Positions 23,211-34,942 are shown, numbered from the stretch's first letter. The stretch: 64,000 nucleotides of DNA from Nageia nagi (GCA_050084985.1 JBITNC010000001.1:69812001-69876000); one strand, 5' to 3'. Numbers and translations: made by a program. The notes: generated by a model from the sequence alone, not told the origin.

Positions 23211-24477
23211 AGATGATTCTATGGTTTCATTGCTCAAAACTACTCATCATGGCATTTTCACTAGAAATTTTTTTTTAATAAGTTTAAGATTTTTAAACTT
23301 ATTTTATTTTTAGAATACATACCTAAGAATTTTTAGTTCAAATTTCAGCTCCTAATTCACTATATTTTGCAAGTTACACTTAGGGGAAGTTAGGGTTTGT
23401 GACTAGTCTCAAAAGTAGGTTTGAAATAGGTGTTCTAGCTAAAAAATGTATATCTGAAGTTTTAGAATCCAAAATTTGTGAAACCTATTTTATTGGTTAG
23501 GATACCAACTGAAGTTTATCTAGTACAATTTGTAAGGTTTGGGAATAAACAGGTGACACATGGCACTTCGTACAAGTTCACTCTTCTAAAAAATCCAAAA
23601 ATCAACACATTTTGGGAAAGTTACAGCCATTTCCTCTTGGAATATCAAAATTTGATGAAACCTATGGAATTGAAAATAAGAAATCTAAGGATACCATAGG
23701 TAGAAATTTAAGACTCTAAAGGGCTGAAAATTCATATTTAAATTAGTTGGAAGGTCAGACAATAGAATAGTCTCCAAATCATGGTTTAAAAAGGTACAAT
23801 TTTTTAAATTTGCATATATTTTGATTGGAAGGTCTATTTGGGGTGATTCAAAAGCTTTGGAAAGAGAAGAAATAGGAGAGTATTATAGGTATATACATGT
23901 TCTAGTGTACTTAAATATAGGATCTATCATTACTTTGCTAGCATTCATCTGGGGAATTATGGTCTCTTACAACGTACTCACAATATATCGCTTAGGCCAC
24001 TGTTGGATTCTCTCATGTACCTTTGAGTATATAGAGATGCCATTATGCTCATGCATGTACATGGTATATAGATAGGTCCTTTAGGATTCCCTCAAATACT
24101 ACAAGTATATTAGCAAGGGCCTTTTTGAATGGTTATGCATTAAACAACACTATCACATATTTGAGCTCCCACGTACCTTGCATATATAGGGAGACCCCTT
24201 AGAATCTTGAAACCAACCAAGTTAACCTTTTGACCATCCATTTTTTTGTAATACACCAAGAATAGCACCCAAGGAGACTACCCCACATACCAAAAGGTAG
24301 TTAGGTAGTATGAACAAGGGTATGATCTATCCTCTTTGGTTGGAGCTCTGAAATATTGGGCCGAGTACTATTTTGGACCCTACAGTATATCATGGTTTGT
24401 GAGAATTGGACACTCCTATGAGGACCTTTGACTAAAACATTTGGGAAATTTCTACTCCATAGTAATACTTAGTCAAA
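23211..24477 (+). other. Chromovirus leader, no gene
   Basis: AT-rich untranslated region between primer site and gag. Open frames such as 23821-24075 show no recognised motif. At 1.27 kb it is long for a chromovirus leader and might hold an old unrecognised insertion, but I see no repeat ends. Confidence 0.45.
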
Positions 24478-25184
24478 ATGCCACTGAAAAAAATTGCTAC
24501 ACCACCTAGACCTCCAGAGGGTTCATCCATGACTATAGCAAAAAGTGAAGACATATCATTTTGAATATCCCAATTGGAAGAATTGGTTAAAGGGTGTGTA
24601 AAAAAGGGTGATTTGGAGGAATTAAAAAGGGATTTACAAAAGTGATGGTAATATAAATTGATTTAATCATTTGAGGGAGGATTTGGTGACTAATATGGAT
24701 CAAAATATGGAAAAGATTTTTTAATTCATACAAAACCCAAAGGGAAAGATTCCTAAAGATGTTGATATGGCCTAGGGTTATCAAGAAAATAATAATATTA
24801 TTCAAGAAGATAAACCATTCATTAATAAGCCTAATTCAAGAGGATATGCTTCTACTAATGGAAGTAATCAAGCATGGTTCTCAAGGGGAATCCAACTCCC
24901 TAAGATAGACATGAGGAAGTTTGATGGAAAGGACCCCATCACTTGGATATTTCAAATGGAGCACTTTTTTGATCTACACCAAGTACCAACATCACAAAAA
25001 GTAACTATTGCATCCTTGTATCTAGAGCCTAAGTAGGTTGTATGGTACAAGTGGCTTTGTGAATGTAAAAAGGGTTCTATTATATCTTGGTCCATTTTTA
25101 TAGAGGAACTGATAGCCTACCATGAGGATGTTAAGAATAATTTGTTCTTTACTCAATTAACAAATCTAAGGCAAAACGATTTAG
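24478..25184 (+). pseudogene. Chromovirus gag, N-terminal part
   Basis: Likely starts at the ATG at 24478 (MPLKKIATPPRPPEG). The later part reads IQLPKIDMRKFDGKDPITWI and FQMEHFFDLHQVP, the standard chromoviral gag start of the capsid region, then ISWSIFIEELIAYHEDVKNN and FTQLTNLRQNDLV. It breaks at the insertion at 25185 and resumes at 30808. Several stops and frame changes are present (for example TAG in the stretch before VVWYKW). Confidence 0.8.
25180..25184. repeat. Target-site duplication TTTAG (left)
   Basis: TTTAG is repeated at 30803-30807 after the second LTR. Removing the insert and one copy rejoins the gag reading. Confidence 0.88.
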
Positions 25185-26369
25185 TGATCTGAAAATTTGG
25201 ATCCCTTCAACATTTAGTAATCTCTATTTTAGTGTATTCAATATGTTCATCTTATCTTCAACTTTCCAACACTTCTTTTAGATCAAGAATCCGAGTCCAT
25301 ATGTGAAAGTTATGGCCTTAAGTCCATTTTATGTATTTTTGAAAAAAAAAATTAATATATATATTAATATATAATATATTATAATATTATTATAATATAT
25401 ATTTGGTGGGACTTGCCTACCACTGTATAGCCATGTAGGCATGGCAGGGACCATGTCGAAGGAGGTGACATGCGTGGGAGGTTGAATACTGCATGGAGGT
25501 CAAATGTCGCATGTAGAGCACCCACGTCCCATCCACCTGCCAGCAAAGTGCCACGTAAGCCATTGTTGACCAATTGACCACCAACCAGCCATGCACGTGT
25601 GCCTGACCTATCTACCCAGCCAACCTACCTCGACCTACATGGCAAGTTGCCTAATCAGCCTAGCCATCGGTCAACCAAGTTTGACTTCATTCCAGTGATT
25701 GCCATGTGTCAGCTCCACAATGCACCCACCCAGTTTTGGATTTATTTAATGTATTTTGGTGTTTCTAAGGTTTTTGTTACAATTTTTGATTCACCTAAGG
25801 TCTTATTTTTGGGTTGAGTTTATCCAGTAAGCCTGTAATAGTTTAGAGAGTGTGTTTTTCAGTTTCAAAGCTCATTTTTGGGAGATTTTGGTAACCATTT
25901 GAGCCCAAATTTGACAAGAAGATCAAGGAGGATAATGGGTATCTAAAAATGTATTTTTTTCCTAATTTTTGAGTTGTAATTCTCTCCAATTTTAGCCCAA
26001 AAATTGTATAAAAGGGGAGCAAATTGTACAGGAGGGGTAGAAGGAGGATTTTAGGAATTATTTCAGTTTTGATGTGATTTTCAGAGCTGAGAGTGTATTA
26101 TGAATGTGAGAGGAGGTTTTGAAGGACCAAGAAGGCCTTGTAAAGTGATTCCATCCATTGAGTAGAGAGCTTTTGAGCTGGATGTAGCCCACATTGGGTG
26201 AACCAGGATAAATTTTGCTTGTCTCTTTTATGGTGAATGCTTTACTCTTCTCTATGTTTTCAAGTTTATTCCTAATTTTTTCCTTACAAGCACTTAATGG
26301 TTTTAAGTGTGAATTGATTCATTTGAAGAGATTAAATTGAAATTTTTTAATCTTATGGTTTATGGATCA
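25185..26369 (+). repeat. 5' LTR of the nested Ty3/gypsy element
   Basis: Matches 29647-30802. It has an AT-only run (about 25352-25403) and a GC-rich stretch (about 25405-25740) full of CCACC and GGAGG words. TATAAAAGGGGAGC near 26009 is a likely TATA box, consistent with the promoter. Near the end it carries TAGCCCACATTGGGTGAAC (26185-26203). Confidence 0.92.
26008..26016 (+). promoter_or_regulatory. LTR TATA box
   Basis: GTATAAAAGGGGAGC is conserved in both LTRs (here and near 30440) and sits about 350 bp before the LTR end, as expected for a retrotransposon promoter. Confidence 0.6.
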
Positions 26370-26373
26370 AGTT

Positions 26374-26385
26374 TGGTATCAGAGC
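26374..26385 (+). other. Primer-binding site (initiator Met tRNA type)
   Basis: TGGTATCAGAGC four bases after the LTR end. Confidence 0.92.
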
Positions 26386-26450
26386 AATTTGAATAATTGG
26401 GCTAACCTCTATTTTTGAGATTGTTGTTGGTATTTGGAAAGTGTTCTTGG

Positions 26451-27299
26451 ATGTATACTAGGTCACAAAGCAAGAAAGGAGAAGGAGAATTGGTGGAAGA
26501 GGATCCAGAAATTGGTTCTAGAGTTTGGCTAAAGAAGCAAAGAGAGCTTGAAGCCATGGCCAATGAAGGAGGGTCTAATGTGGAAAAGCAAATTGTTGAT
26601 CTCTCCATAATGTTCCAGCAAATGTCTCTTCAATTCCAACACTTGCAAGAACAACAATACAAGAAAAATGAAGGTGAAACTAGTGAAAGTAAGAAAATTG
26701 ACAATGATAATGCACATAGTGTTTTTCAAAGTTCTCCTTTGAAATTGGAATTTAAATTTGATTTGCCTACTTTTATTGGGGAAGTAAATGCTAAGAAATT
26801 AGACCATTAGATTAAACAAATTGAAGTATATTGTAGAATTCAAATAATTGTAAGAGATGAGGATAAAATCCAATTAGCAACTCTTAAAATGAGTGGTAAT
26901 GCACTTGTTTGGTGGGAAAGTTGTTTACAAAGTAAGAATGAATCTATTCAAGCTTGTAATGCTTCTTGGACTCATTTTGTACAATTGCTTAGAAATCAAT
27001 TTTATCCTTTGGGTTATCGACAAAAGGCAATCATGGATTGGCAAACTTTTCATCAAGGCAAAGGGCAAAGTGTGCAAGAGTACACTATGGAATTCCAAAG
27101 AAGAGCTACAATGCTAGGTATTCCTCTTGATTCCCAAGATACTCTTCTTAAGTATATTGGTGGTTTGGATAATTATTTAAGGCATAAAATATTGATGTTT
27201 GATCCAAATGATTTGGATAAAGTTTGTGTACAAGCCACTCACTTAGAAGAAAGGGGAAAATATATTAAGGATGGGAAAAAGAACAATGCTTCCAATTAA
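26451..27299 (+). pseudogene. Gag of the nested Ty3/gypsy element
   Basis: Likely start at the ATG at 26451 (MYTRSQSKKGEG). An N-terminal coiled-coil-like part (residues about 40-75) is followed by FDLPTFIGEVNAKKLDH, one TAG stop near 26808, then the capsid part with MSGNALVWWESC, NQFYPLGYRQKAIMDW and QSVQEYTMEFQRRA. This matches Ty3/gypsy retrotransposon gag. It forms the particle; a separate short zinc-knuckle and protease frame follows. Confidence 0.85.
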
Positions 27300-27349
27300 A
27301 TAGTAATGATGATTCTGGAAGGAATAAAGAAAAGGGTAAAAGGAAAACT

Positions 27350-28054
27350 ATGTCTACTACACAAAAGTCTAAAGATGTATGTGCACATTGTCAAAAAGAA
27401 GGTCATTTAGAGGCTAAATGTTGGAAATTGCATCTTGAATTATGCCCTAAACCTAAAGGCCAAAGAAAGCAAATAAATACTGCTACTTTTGAAATTGAAC
27501 ATGGTTCAAATGTAGATGAGAAAATGACATTTATGGCTTTGCATAATACACCTAATGAAGATGAGGAAAAGAAGAAAATTGAACTTTTTCACATCAAGGT
27601 GCAAGCTAAGAAGACTAGGATTGATACATTGTTTGATTCTAGATCTCAAGCTAACTTAATTGTAGAAAAGTATGTCAAATCACTTGCACTCACTACTCAA
27701 CCCCAAACAAACCCATATCCATTGGGATGGGTTAATAAAAATTCAAAGTTAAAGGTAACACAACAATGCAAGTTGCAATTTGGGATTAACAAGGATTACA
27801 TTGATGAAGTTTTAGTTGATGTTGTTCCTTTGGATATTTGTGGGATTGTGCTTGGTAGTCTTTATCTATGGGAAAGAGATGCTTTATTTTATAGAAAGGA
27901 AAATAAATATAGACTCATTAAAGATGGAATTGAATACATGGTTAGTCCTCAATCAAAGCAAGAAAAAGGATATTTCTTTGATTACTGTAGGAGAAACAAA
28001 GAAACTAATCAATGGACAAATGTTTATACTTGCAATGGTGAAATCTCAAGATGA
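27350..28054 (+). pseudogene. Zinc knuckle and protease of the nested Ty3/gypsy element
   Basis: A 234-residue open frame. Residues about 11-24 are the knuckle CAHCQKEGHLEAKC (CCHC). The protease region has DTLFDSRSQANLIVE (residues 92-106), where DSG is expected; the active-site Gly is replaced by Arg, so it is inactive. NPYPLGWVNKNSKLKVTQQC and VVPLDICGIVLGS follow, motifs shared with the element at 35534. Confidence 0.85.
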
Positions 28055-28059
28055 AGTGG

Positions 28060-28620
28060 AAATGACAAAGGCACTTGAAGATTGTGAACCACAATACAAA
28101 GAAGAAGTAAAAGAGGTAATTTCTGAATTTGAAGATTTATTTCAAGTACCTAAAGAACTTCCACCAAAAAGAGATATAAAACATGAGATTCAATTACATC
28201 CTGATGTTGCACTTCCTAATATTGGCTTGTATAAAATTCTATTTTAAAAAATGAAGAAATTAAGAAACAAGTCAAGGAATTGTTAGATCAAGGAGTCATT
28301 AGACCTAGCACATCAACATGTGGATCTCCTATTGTTATAATTCCAAAGAAAGATGGAACTTAGGCGTATGTGTGTTGATTATAGGGCACTAAATAAGATC
28401 ACGGTTAAAAATTGATATCCTTTGCCACATATTGATGATTTAGTGGATCAATTAACAAAAGTTAGGCTTTTTACAAAATTAGATCTAAGAAGTGGTTATC
28501 ATCAAGTACGAGTTAAAGAAGAGGATGTATGGAAAACTACTTTTAAAACTAGGCAAGGATTGTTTGAATGGTTGGTTTTACCATTTGGATTATGCAATGC
28601 TCCTACTACTTTCATAAGTG
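28060..28620 (+). pseudogene. Truncated reverse transcriptase
   Basis: It starts with the region FEDLFQVPKELPPKRDIKHE, then has a frame break near 28247, a readable MRRMCVDYRAL-like stretch near 28360, and a clean piece at 28422-28620 with [15 protein letters not shown] and [12 protein letters not shown]. The DNA then jumps to the RNase H tail, so the catalytic YLDD box and most of the thumb are deleted. Confidence 0.85.
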
Positions 28621-28830
28621 TTAAGAAATGGAAGCACTATTTGGTAGGTAAAGAGACAATAATTCATAAATCATCAACCCTTGCAATATCTTCAATCACA
28701 ATCTAAGTTGCAACAATCTAGGCACTTTCGTTGGATGGGATTTTTGCAACAATTTCATTTGGTGATTAAGTACAAGAAGGGTACATAAAATAAAATTGTT
28801 GATATGTTGTCTAGGCCTCCAATACTCGCT
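28621..28830 (+). pseudogene. RNase H tail after the internal deletion
   Basis: It begins [15 protein letters not shown] and continues in shifted frames to the region before integrase (LQQFHLVIKYKKG). The corresponding DNA in the 35534 element lies about 500 bp further from its RT motif, which measures the deletion here. Confidence 0.75.
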
Positions 28831-28859
28831 AGTGTTGTGATTCTGCATAATAGTTCTTT

Positions 28860-29425
28860 GATGCATGATGGGTATAAAGAACATATATATGGTTGATCCT
28901 GATTTCCAAAATGTCTATCATAGATTGAGTCTTGGTAATGAGATAGGAAATTATGACTTTCATTTGCATGATGGATTACTTTTTCATTTGGGCAAACTTT
29001 GTATTCCTAATGGTGAGAGGGATGATTTTATTAGGGAAGCTCATACTTCTCAAATTTAGGGTACTTTGGTGTTGAGAAAACTCTTTCTAATCTACAAAGG
29101 TATTGTTGTTGGCCTAAAATGCAAGAAAATGTATCCAGTATAAAGAGAGGCATGATTATCATCATGTGGATCATAAATTTTTAGGTTGGGGAATAGGTAT
29201 GGCTTCATCTTAGAAGGAAAGATAACATGGTGAGGGAAGGAAGTTGAAACCAATAAGGTATGGTCCATTTACCATTATTGGTCAAGTTGGGGAAAATGCT
29301 TTTCGGTTGGACTTGCCACCTTATATGCAAATGTATTCTATTATTAATGTTAAGAACTTGAAGTTGCATGAACCAGCCTTAGTTGCAGAAGATACAGATG
29401 TCATGTTACGTCAGTTGAGGACTTA
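28860..29425 (+). pseudogene. Integrase fragments without catalytic core
   Basis: The N-terminal part is readable (FHLHDGLLFHLGKLCIPNGE, IREAHTSQI, up to about 29110). After a jump near 29130-29240 comes the C-terminal GPY/F-like part (KPIRYGPFTIIGQVGENAFR, 29244-29426). The DDE core is absent, unlike in the 35534 relative. Confidence 0.8.
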
Positions 29426-29634
29426 GCCCTTGAGCACATGAATGTGTTGGTTGAGGATGCAGTGTTGGAAAAGAAGCAACGATCATCTCATAGTGGCATA
29501 TGTGAGGTGTGGCATATTGGAGTGAAGGGCCAATATACACACAAGGCCAAGTGGTATGTAGTTGATCAGGTGAGGGAGCTCTACCCTCACCTCATTTCAT
29601 CATCCTAAATCTTTTGGGACAAAAGCTCTCTCTC

Positions 29635-29646
29635 AGTGGGGAGGAA
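29635..29646 (+). other. Polypurine tract
   Basis: AGTGGGGAGGAA directly before the 3' LTR; primes plus-strand synthesis. Confidence 0.8.
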
Positions 29647-30802
29647 TGATCCAAAAATTTGGATCCTTCAACATTTAGTAATCTCCATTTCAATGTATTC
29701 AATATGTTCATCTTGTCTTCAACTTTTTGATGCTTCTTTTAGATCAAGAATCTGAGTTCGTATGTGAAAGTTATGGCCTTAAGTCCATTTTATGTATTTT
29801 TGAAAAAAAAATAAATTAATATATATATATATATATGTGGGGACCCACTTGCCACTGTACAGCCATGTAGGCATGGTAGGGACCACGTTGGAGGAGGTGA
29901 CATGCATGGGAGGTTGACTACTACGTGGAGGTCAAATGTCGCATGTAGAGTGCCCACATCCTGTCTACCTACCAGTGAAGTGCCATCGTAAGCCACCATT
30001 GACTAGTTGACTACCAGCTAACCACATGTGCGTGCTTACCTGTCTACCCAGGCAACCTACCTTGACCTGCATGGTAACCTACCCAGTCAGCCTAGCCATC
30101 AGTCAACCAAGTTTGACCTCATTCCAGTGACTACCACATGTCAGCTCCATAGTGCACCCACCTAGTTTTGGATTTATTTAATGTATTTTGGCATTTCTAA
30201 GGTTTTTGTTACAATTTTTGATTCACCTAAGGTCCTATTTTTGGGTTGAGTTTATCCAGTAAGCCTGTAATAGTCAGAGAGCATGTTTTTCAATTTCAAA
30301 GCTCATTTTTGGGAGATTTTGGTAAACCATTTGAGCCCAAATTTGACAAGAAGATCAAGGAGGATAATGGGTATCTAAAAATGTATTTTTTTCCTAATTT
30401 CTAAGTTGTAATTCTCTCCAATTTTAGCTCCAAAAATTGTATAAAAGGGGAGCAAATTGTACAGGAGGGGGTAGAAGGAGGATTTCAAGAATTATTTCAG
30501 TTTTGTTGTGATTTTCAGAGCTAAGAGTGTATTGTGAATGTGAGAGGAGGTTTTGAAGGCCCAAGAAGGCCTTGTAAAGTGATTCCATCCATTGAGTAGA
30601 GAGTTTTGAGCTGGATGTAGCCCACATTGGGTGAACTAGGATAAATTTTGTTTTTCTCTTTTATGGTGAATGCTTTACTCTTCTCTGTGTTTACAAGTTT
30701 ATTCTTGATTTTTTCCTTACAAGCACTTAATGGTTTTAAGTGTGAATTGATTCATTTGAAGAGATTAAATTGAAAGTTTTTAATCTTATGGTTTATGGAT
30801 CA
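29647..30802 (+). repeat. 3' LTR of the nested Ty3/gypsy element
   Basis: Direct copy of 25185-26369 with a shorter AT run. It ends GGATCA and is followed by TTTAG. It differs from the other LTR by several percent, again mostly by transitions in the GC-rich part. Confidence 0.92.
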
Positions 30803-30807
30803 TTTAG
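30803..30807. repeat. Target-site duplication TTTAG (right)
   Basis: Second copy; the chromovirus gag reading resumes right after. Confidence 0.88.
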
Positions 30808-31200
30808 TGATGGAGCACATTCAATAATTTCAAAAGTTGAGTCTTAGAGTGAATGCATACCAAGTGATAGATTGTTGGATCTCTTTATGGGAACCTTAAA
30901 GGATAAAATTCAACATGAGATGCATCTGTTTGAACCAACATCCTTAGAGATGGCAAGGAAGGTTGAAAGTAAAAATATGGCAATGGCTACTAAAAGGTTC
31001 CCCTCAAACACCTATAAAGAAAATAATGTTCCTTCTTCTCACTTACCTAAACCTACAAGGTTGACACCTCAATAAATGGATGAAACATGAGCAAAGGGTC
31101 TATGCTTCAATTGTGATAGCAAGTACAGTAAATAACATAAGTGTGGGAAGAAGAAATTATTCTACATAGAATGTGAAGAGGAAGAAGAAGAAGAAGAAAA
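30808..31200 (+). pseudogene. Chromovirus gag, C-terminal part with zinc knuckle
   Basis: It resumes the interrupted gag. A frame at 30872-31075 reads LDLFMGTLKDKIQHEMHLFE and EMARKVESKNMAMATKR, typical of chromoviral gag. Near 31098 a knuckle GLCFNCDSKYSK, then HKCGKKK, is readable with one stop inside. An acidic linker (poly-Glu) follows. Confidence 0.82.
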
Positions 31201-31204
31201 ATCA

Positions 31205-31628
31205 TCCACATCTAAAGAATTAGAAGAGATTACTACTGAAGAAATGACTCCCACCATATCTTGTAATGCATTGGCTAGAATTACTACTCCTCAAACTCTC
31301 AAGATAGAAGGATATATCAAGAAGAAAAAGGTAATAGTATTGATTGACTCTGGTAGTACATAATTTTATTCATTCCAAGATATCTAAAGATTTTAATTGC
31401 TTCATATATCTAGCGCTAGAGTTTCAAGTGATGGTTGCATATGGAGGAACTATAAATTACTCAGGGAAGTGCCATAATATCAATCTAACCATGGGGGAAT
31501 ATGTACTAAAAATTCCAATGATTTCCATTCCAATGGGTGCTACTGATATTATCTTAGGGGTCCAATGGTTACAATCATTGGGAACAATGGCTTTTAATTT
31601 TAAAAAACTTTTCATGAAATTTTCCTAG
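31205..31628 (+). pseudogene. Chromovirus protease
   Basis: The active-site region LIDSGST is intact near 31340, but a 1-nt change just after it shifts the frame. The rest is open at 31344-31628 (FIHSKISKDFNCF, IPMISIPMGATDIILGVQWL). This is the usual chromoviral protease with the ILGxxWL motif. It would process the polyprotein. Confidence 0.82.
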
Positions 31629-31661
31629 GAAGGAAAAGAGTTTGAATTAAGGGGTATCAAA

Positions 31662-32480
31662 GTGAAATATTGTAAGATAATCAACTCTAATGGCATGATA
31701 AAACTTTTGAGGAAGAAAAGAAAAAGTGTAATTGTACAATTATGCTCACTAAATGTCCAAACATCTAAGCTAGGCAATTCTCCAAATCTCCAGAAAGTCA
31801 TTGATAAGTATCCCAAGGTATTTGATACTCCCAAAGGTCTCCCCCCTAATCAAGATCATGATCATGGTATTAACTTAATTCTAGGAAGTGTTCCTCCCAA
31901 CATCAGACCTTACAGATATCAATATGTCTAGAAGAGTGAAATTGAATGTATGGTTGTAGAAATGCTAGAAATAAGTATAATTCGACCAAGCCAAAGTTCA
32001 ATCTCTTCCCTATTAGTAATGGTGCTTAAGAACGAGGGAGCATGGTGCATGTGTCTAGATTATAGAGAGCTAAACAAGCTCACTATTAAAGATAAATTTC
32101 CCATTCCTATCATTGATGAATTGTTGTATGAATTACATGGAGCAAAATACTTCACCAAGCTAGATCTTCGCTTAGGATATCATCAAATTAGAATGAAGAT
32201 AAAAGACATTCCAAAAATAGCATTTAAAACTCATGAAGGCCATTATGAATTTTTGGTCATGCCCTTTGGCCTTACTAATGCATCTTCCACTTTTCAAAGT
32301 TTGATGAATTCTATTTTCAAACCCACCCTTAGAAAATTTGTGTTAGTATTCTTTGATGATGTACTAATCTACAACAAGTCTTGGGAAGATCATGTTCAAC
32401 ATGTTGATAGGGTGCTCAAACTATTAGAGGCACAACAATTGTATGCAAAACCATCCAAATGTTTCTTTGGGGTATAGGAG
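31662..32480 (+). pseudogene. Chromovirus reverse transcriptase
   Basis: The linker and start (GLPPNQDHDHGINLI) lie at 31820-31930. After a stop the main block at 31950-32477 has [52 protein letters not shown] and [13 protein letters not shown]; the catalytic FFDD box is kept. The stop at 32478 lies before the thumb, which continues in the next frame. Confidence 0.9.
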
Positions 32481-33010
32481 GTGGAATATTTGGGTCATAT
32501 CGTGTCTCATGAGGGTGTTAAGCTAGACCCTAACAAAATTAAAGCCATCAAGGAATGGAGACTTCCCACAACCTTAAGGCACCTTAGAGGATTTTTGGGG
32601 TTGATGGGGTATTATCACAAATTTGTTAAGAATTATGGGCAAATTGCTACACCTTTAATAACATTACTAAAGAAAGATGCATTTTCTTGGACTCTAGAAG
32701 CAACTAAGGCCTTTGAATATCTTAAATAAGCAATGTGCAAAGCTCTTGTATTAGCTACACCAAACTTCATAAAAAAGTTTATTATGGAATGTGATGCCTT
32801 AGGAAATGGCATTAGTGCTATTTTAATGCAAAATGGAAGACCCATTGCCTTTGAGAGTCATCCAACAAAGGGAAAGAATTTAAAAAAACCTATTTATGAG
32901 AAGAAAATGATGGCAATACTACATGCCTTGAAGAAATGGCATCCCTATCTAATGGGAAGACACTTCAAGGTCAAAACAGATCATGATAGTCTTAAATACT
33001 TTTAGAACAA
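32481..33010 (+). pseudogene. Chromovirus RT thumb and RNase H
   Basis: Thumb and connection are at 32481-32729 (EYLGHIVSHEGVKLDPNKIK and LRGFLGLMGYYHKFVKNYGQ), then RNase H at 32733-33005 (IMECDALGNGISAILMQNGR, YEKKMMAILHALKKW, KVKTDHDSLKYF). The usual first catalytic DAS is DAL, with the Asp kept. Two stops separate the parts. Confidence 0.88.
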
Positions 33011-33239
33011 ATACTATCTTCAGAAGAGCAACAAAATGGTCATAAAGATTTGGGTATGACTTTGAATCATTTATAAAAAGGGAAGCAAAATTTGGTGATG
33101 CACTCTCAAGAAAATATGAGGATGTTGAGGCATTGATATGCGTAATTTTAATTCTCCAACCTGAGTGGATAACTGAAGCAAGGGATGAATGGAGGAATGA
33201 TGAGGAGGTGTGGACACTCATTCAAAAGTTGTAGCAAGA

Positions 33240-34130
33240 TCCTAGTGTGTCTAATACATTTAGTTGGAAAAATGATTCTCTGTGGTACAAGGATTGCTTA
33301 TATTTATGTAAGAACTCCCAACTCAAACAAAAGGTTCTTTTGGAATTACACACCTCGCCTCTAGGAGGGCACTCAGGAGTTTTAAAAACTTATCACAAAG
33401 TTAAGAAGGAATTTTTTTGGGATGGCCTTAAATCTGATATCCAAAATTTATGGTAGAATGTTTGGTTTGCCAACAAAATAAAGTTGAGACAATCAAGACC
33501 CTAGGTCTTTTACAACCATTACCCATTCCAAGTTAGCATTGGGAAGAAGTATCAATGGATTTTATCACAGGTCTACCCAAGTCTGAAGGAAAGAGTGTCA
33601 TCATGGTGGTTGTTGATAGACTTACCAAGTATGCACACTTTTGTGCACTATCCCATCCCTTCAAAGCTAGTATAGTCGCTACTGCATTCATGGAGACAGT
33701 TCAAAAATTACATGGAAACCAAAATATTAGTGTAAGTGATAGAGATCCCATTTTCACTGGAATTTTTGGATAGAATTATTTTCTTATTTTAAGTACTCAA
33801 TTGGCTCATAGCTCATCTTATCATCCTCAATCTAATGGGCAAACTAAGATAGTGAACAAATGTTTGGAAGGATATCTTCGTTGCTTTGTATCTAATAAAC
33901 AAACACAATGGGTCAAGTGGTTATCTTTGGCAGAATGGTGGTATAACACTTCCTTCCATACCATAGCAAAAATGACCCCATTTATGGTGCTTTATGTATA
34001 TCATCCACCATCCATCACATCATATCTAAGAGACAAATCAAAGGTTCAAGCAGTGGAAGATCACATCGAGCATCAACAAACAAGTTCTCCAACTCTTAAA
34101 GGATAACCTGACCTTGGCATAGAATCGAAT
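33240..34130 (+). pseudogene. Chromovirus integrase
   Basis: The zinc-binding N-terminus is at 33247-33456 (HTSPLGGHSGVLKTYHKVKK). A break near 33457-33550 follows, then the core at 33555-33773 (MDFITGLPKSEGKSVIMVVV with the first catalytic Asp, and VSDRDPIFTG with the second), a stop, and 33801-34106 (SSYHPQSNGQTKIVNKCLEG, with the catalytic Glu replaced by Lys in QTKIVN where QTExxN is usual). The C-terminal part continues toward the chromodomain. Confidence 0.88.
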
Positions 34131-34379
34131 GAAACAACAAGCAAATCAACATTGTAGTGAAAGAAGTTTTGAAGTGGGTGATTGGGTGTTTTTATGGCTA
34201 CAACCATACAAATAGATGTCCCTCAAGCAATATAAGAAGGATAACAAACTATCTCCCAAGTACTATGGGACTTATAAGGTGTTGCAAAAGATTGGTAGTA
34301 TGGCATACAAATTAGAGCTTCCAGCTTCTTCATGACTACACCTAATTTTTCATGTTTCATGCTTAAATAAGTTATCGAT

Positions 34380-34576
34380 GATAAGATCCCAGTTCAAACT
34401 ACACTTCCAGAACTTGATGAGGAAGGGAAAATTATATTGGAGCCAGAAGTAATCACTGAATCAAGAATTCATAAGCTAAGAAATCAATCAATTTCAGAGT
34501 ATCTCATTAAGTGGAAGAACCTACCTATTGAAGATTCCACATGGGAAGATGAGAATTTTCTACAAAACATCTAGAA
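34380..34576 (+). pseudogene. Chromodomain of the chromovirus
   Basis: The plus frame reads EPEVITESRIHKLRNQSISE, YLIKWKNLPIEDSTWEDENF, then a stop at 34573. This is the chromodomain that targets chromoviruses to chromatin marks. It ends just before the polypurine tract. Preceding frames (34130-34380) hold a broken link from integrase. Confidence 0.88.
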
Positions 34577-34606
34577 CTACTCAAATGTTGAGGACAACAT
34601 TTTTTT

Positions 34607-34618
34607 GAAGGAGAGGGG
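34607..34618 (+). other. Polypurine tract
   Basis: GAAGGAGAGGGG two bases before the 3' LTR. Confidence 0.85.
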
Positions 34619-34620
34619 CA

Positions 34621-34937
34621 TGTTAGGTCCCTATACTACTCATGTAGCCCATATATTGTTATTATGTGTCCCATAGAAGCCCACTATGGTTATTGTTATT
34701 CCCTTACATTATTATTGTTATGTTGGCTAGTGTCCTTTCATTATAGTGGCACCCCTTGGACTCCATATATACTAAGGAGGTATTATCATTTGTATTGTCT
34801 ATTGTTGTGTATTTGATGTAATGTAAAGGAGGTTTCCCCCTTGAAGTGGCTTATTATTACTGATTTTATCTCTTATTCAAGGTGTTGAGCTCTTTCTCTT
34901 GTGATTTTATGCTATTTTGGGAACTTGGTTCATAACA
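34621..34937 (+). repeat. 3' LTR of the chromovirus
   Basis: 317-bp copy of 22880-23196, followed by TTCCA. Confidence 0.92.
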
Positions 34938-34942
34938 TTCCA
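34938..34942. repeat. Target-site duplication TTCCA (right)
   Basis: Second copy of 22875-22879. Confidence 0.88.

Larger units (their letters stand above)
25185..30802 (+). mobile_element. Ty3/gypsy element nested in chromovirus gag, with internal deletions
   Basis: LTRs of 1185 and 1156 bp (TGATC start, GGATCA end), TTTAG duplications, a TGGTATCAGAGC primer site and a CAGTGGGGAGGAA polypurine tract. The plus strand codes gag, zinc knuckle, protease, a truncated RT, the tail of RNase H and fragments of integrase. The middle of RT/RNase H and the integrase core are missing, so it could not move alone. It is related to the element at 35534-41673 by protein and LTR motifs. Confidence 0.9.
22880..34937 (+). 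mobile_element. Chromovirus (Ty3/gypsy with chromodomain), split by a nested element
   Basis: Two 317-bp LTRs (TGTTAGGTCCC start, CATAACA end), a TTCCA target duplication, a TGGTATCAGAGC primer site and a GAAGGAGAGGGG polypurine tract give a complete structure. On the plus strand come gag, zinc knuckle, protease, RT, RNase H, integrase and a C-terminal chromodomain. The gag is interrupted by the element at 25185-30802; without it the chromovirus is about 6.4 kb. The LTRs differ by roughly 5% by eye. The exact chromovirus clade (for example Reina, Galadriel or Tcn1-like) is not determined. Confidence 0.9.
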
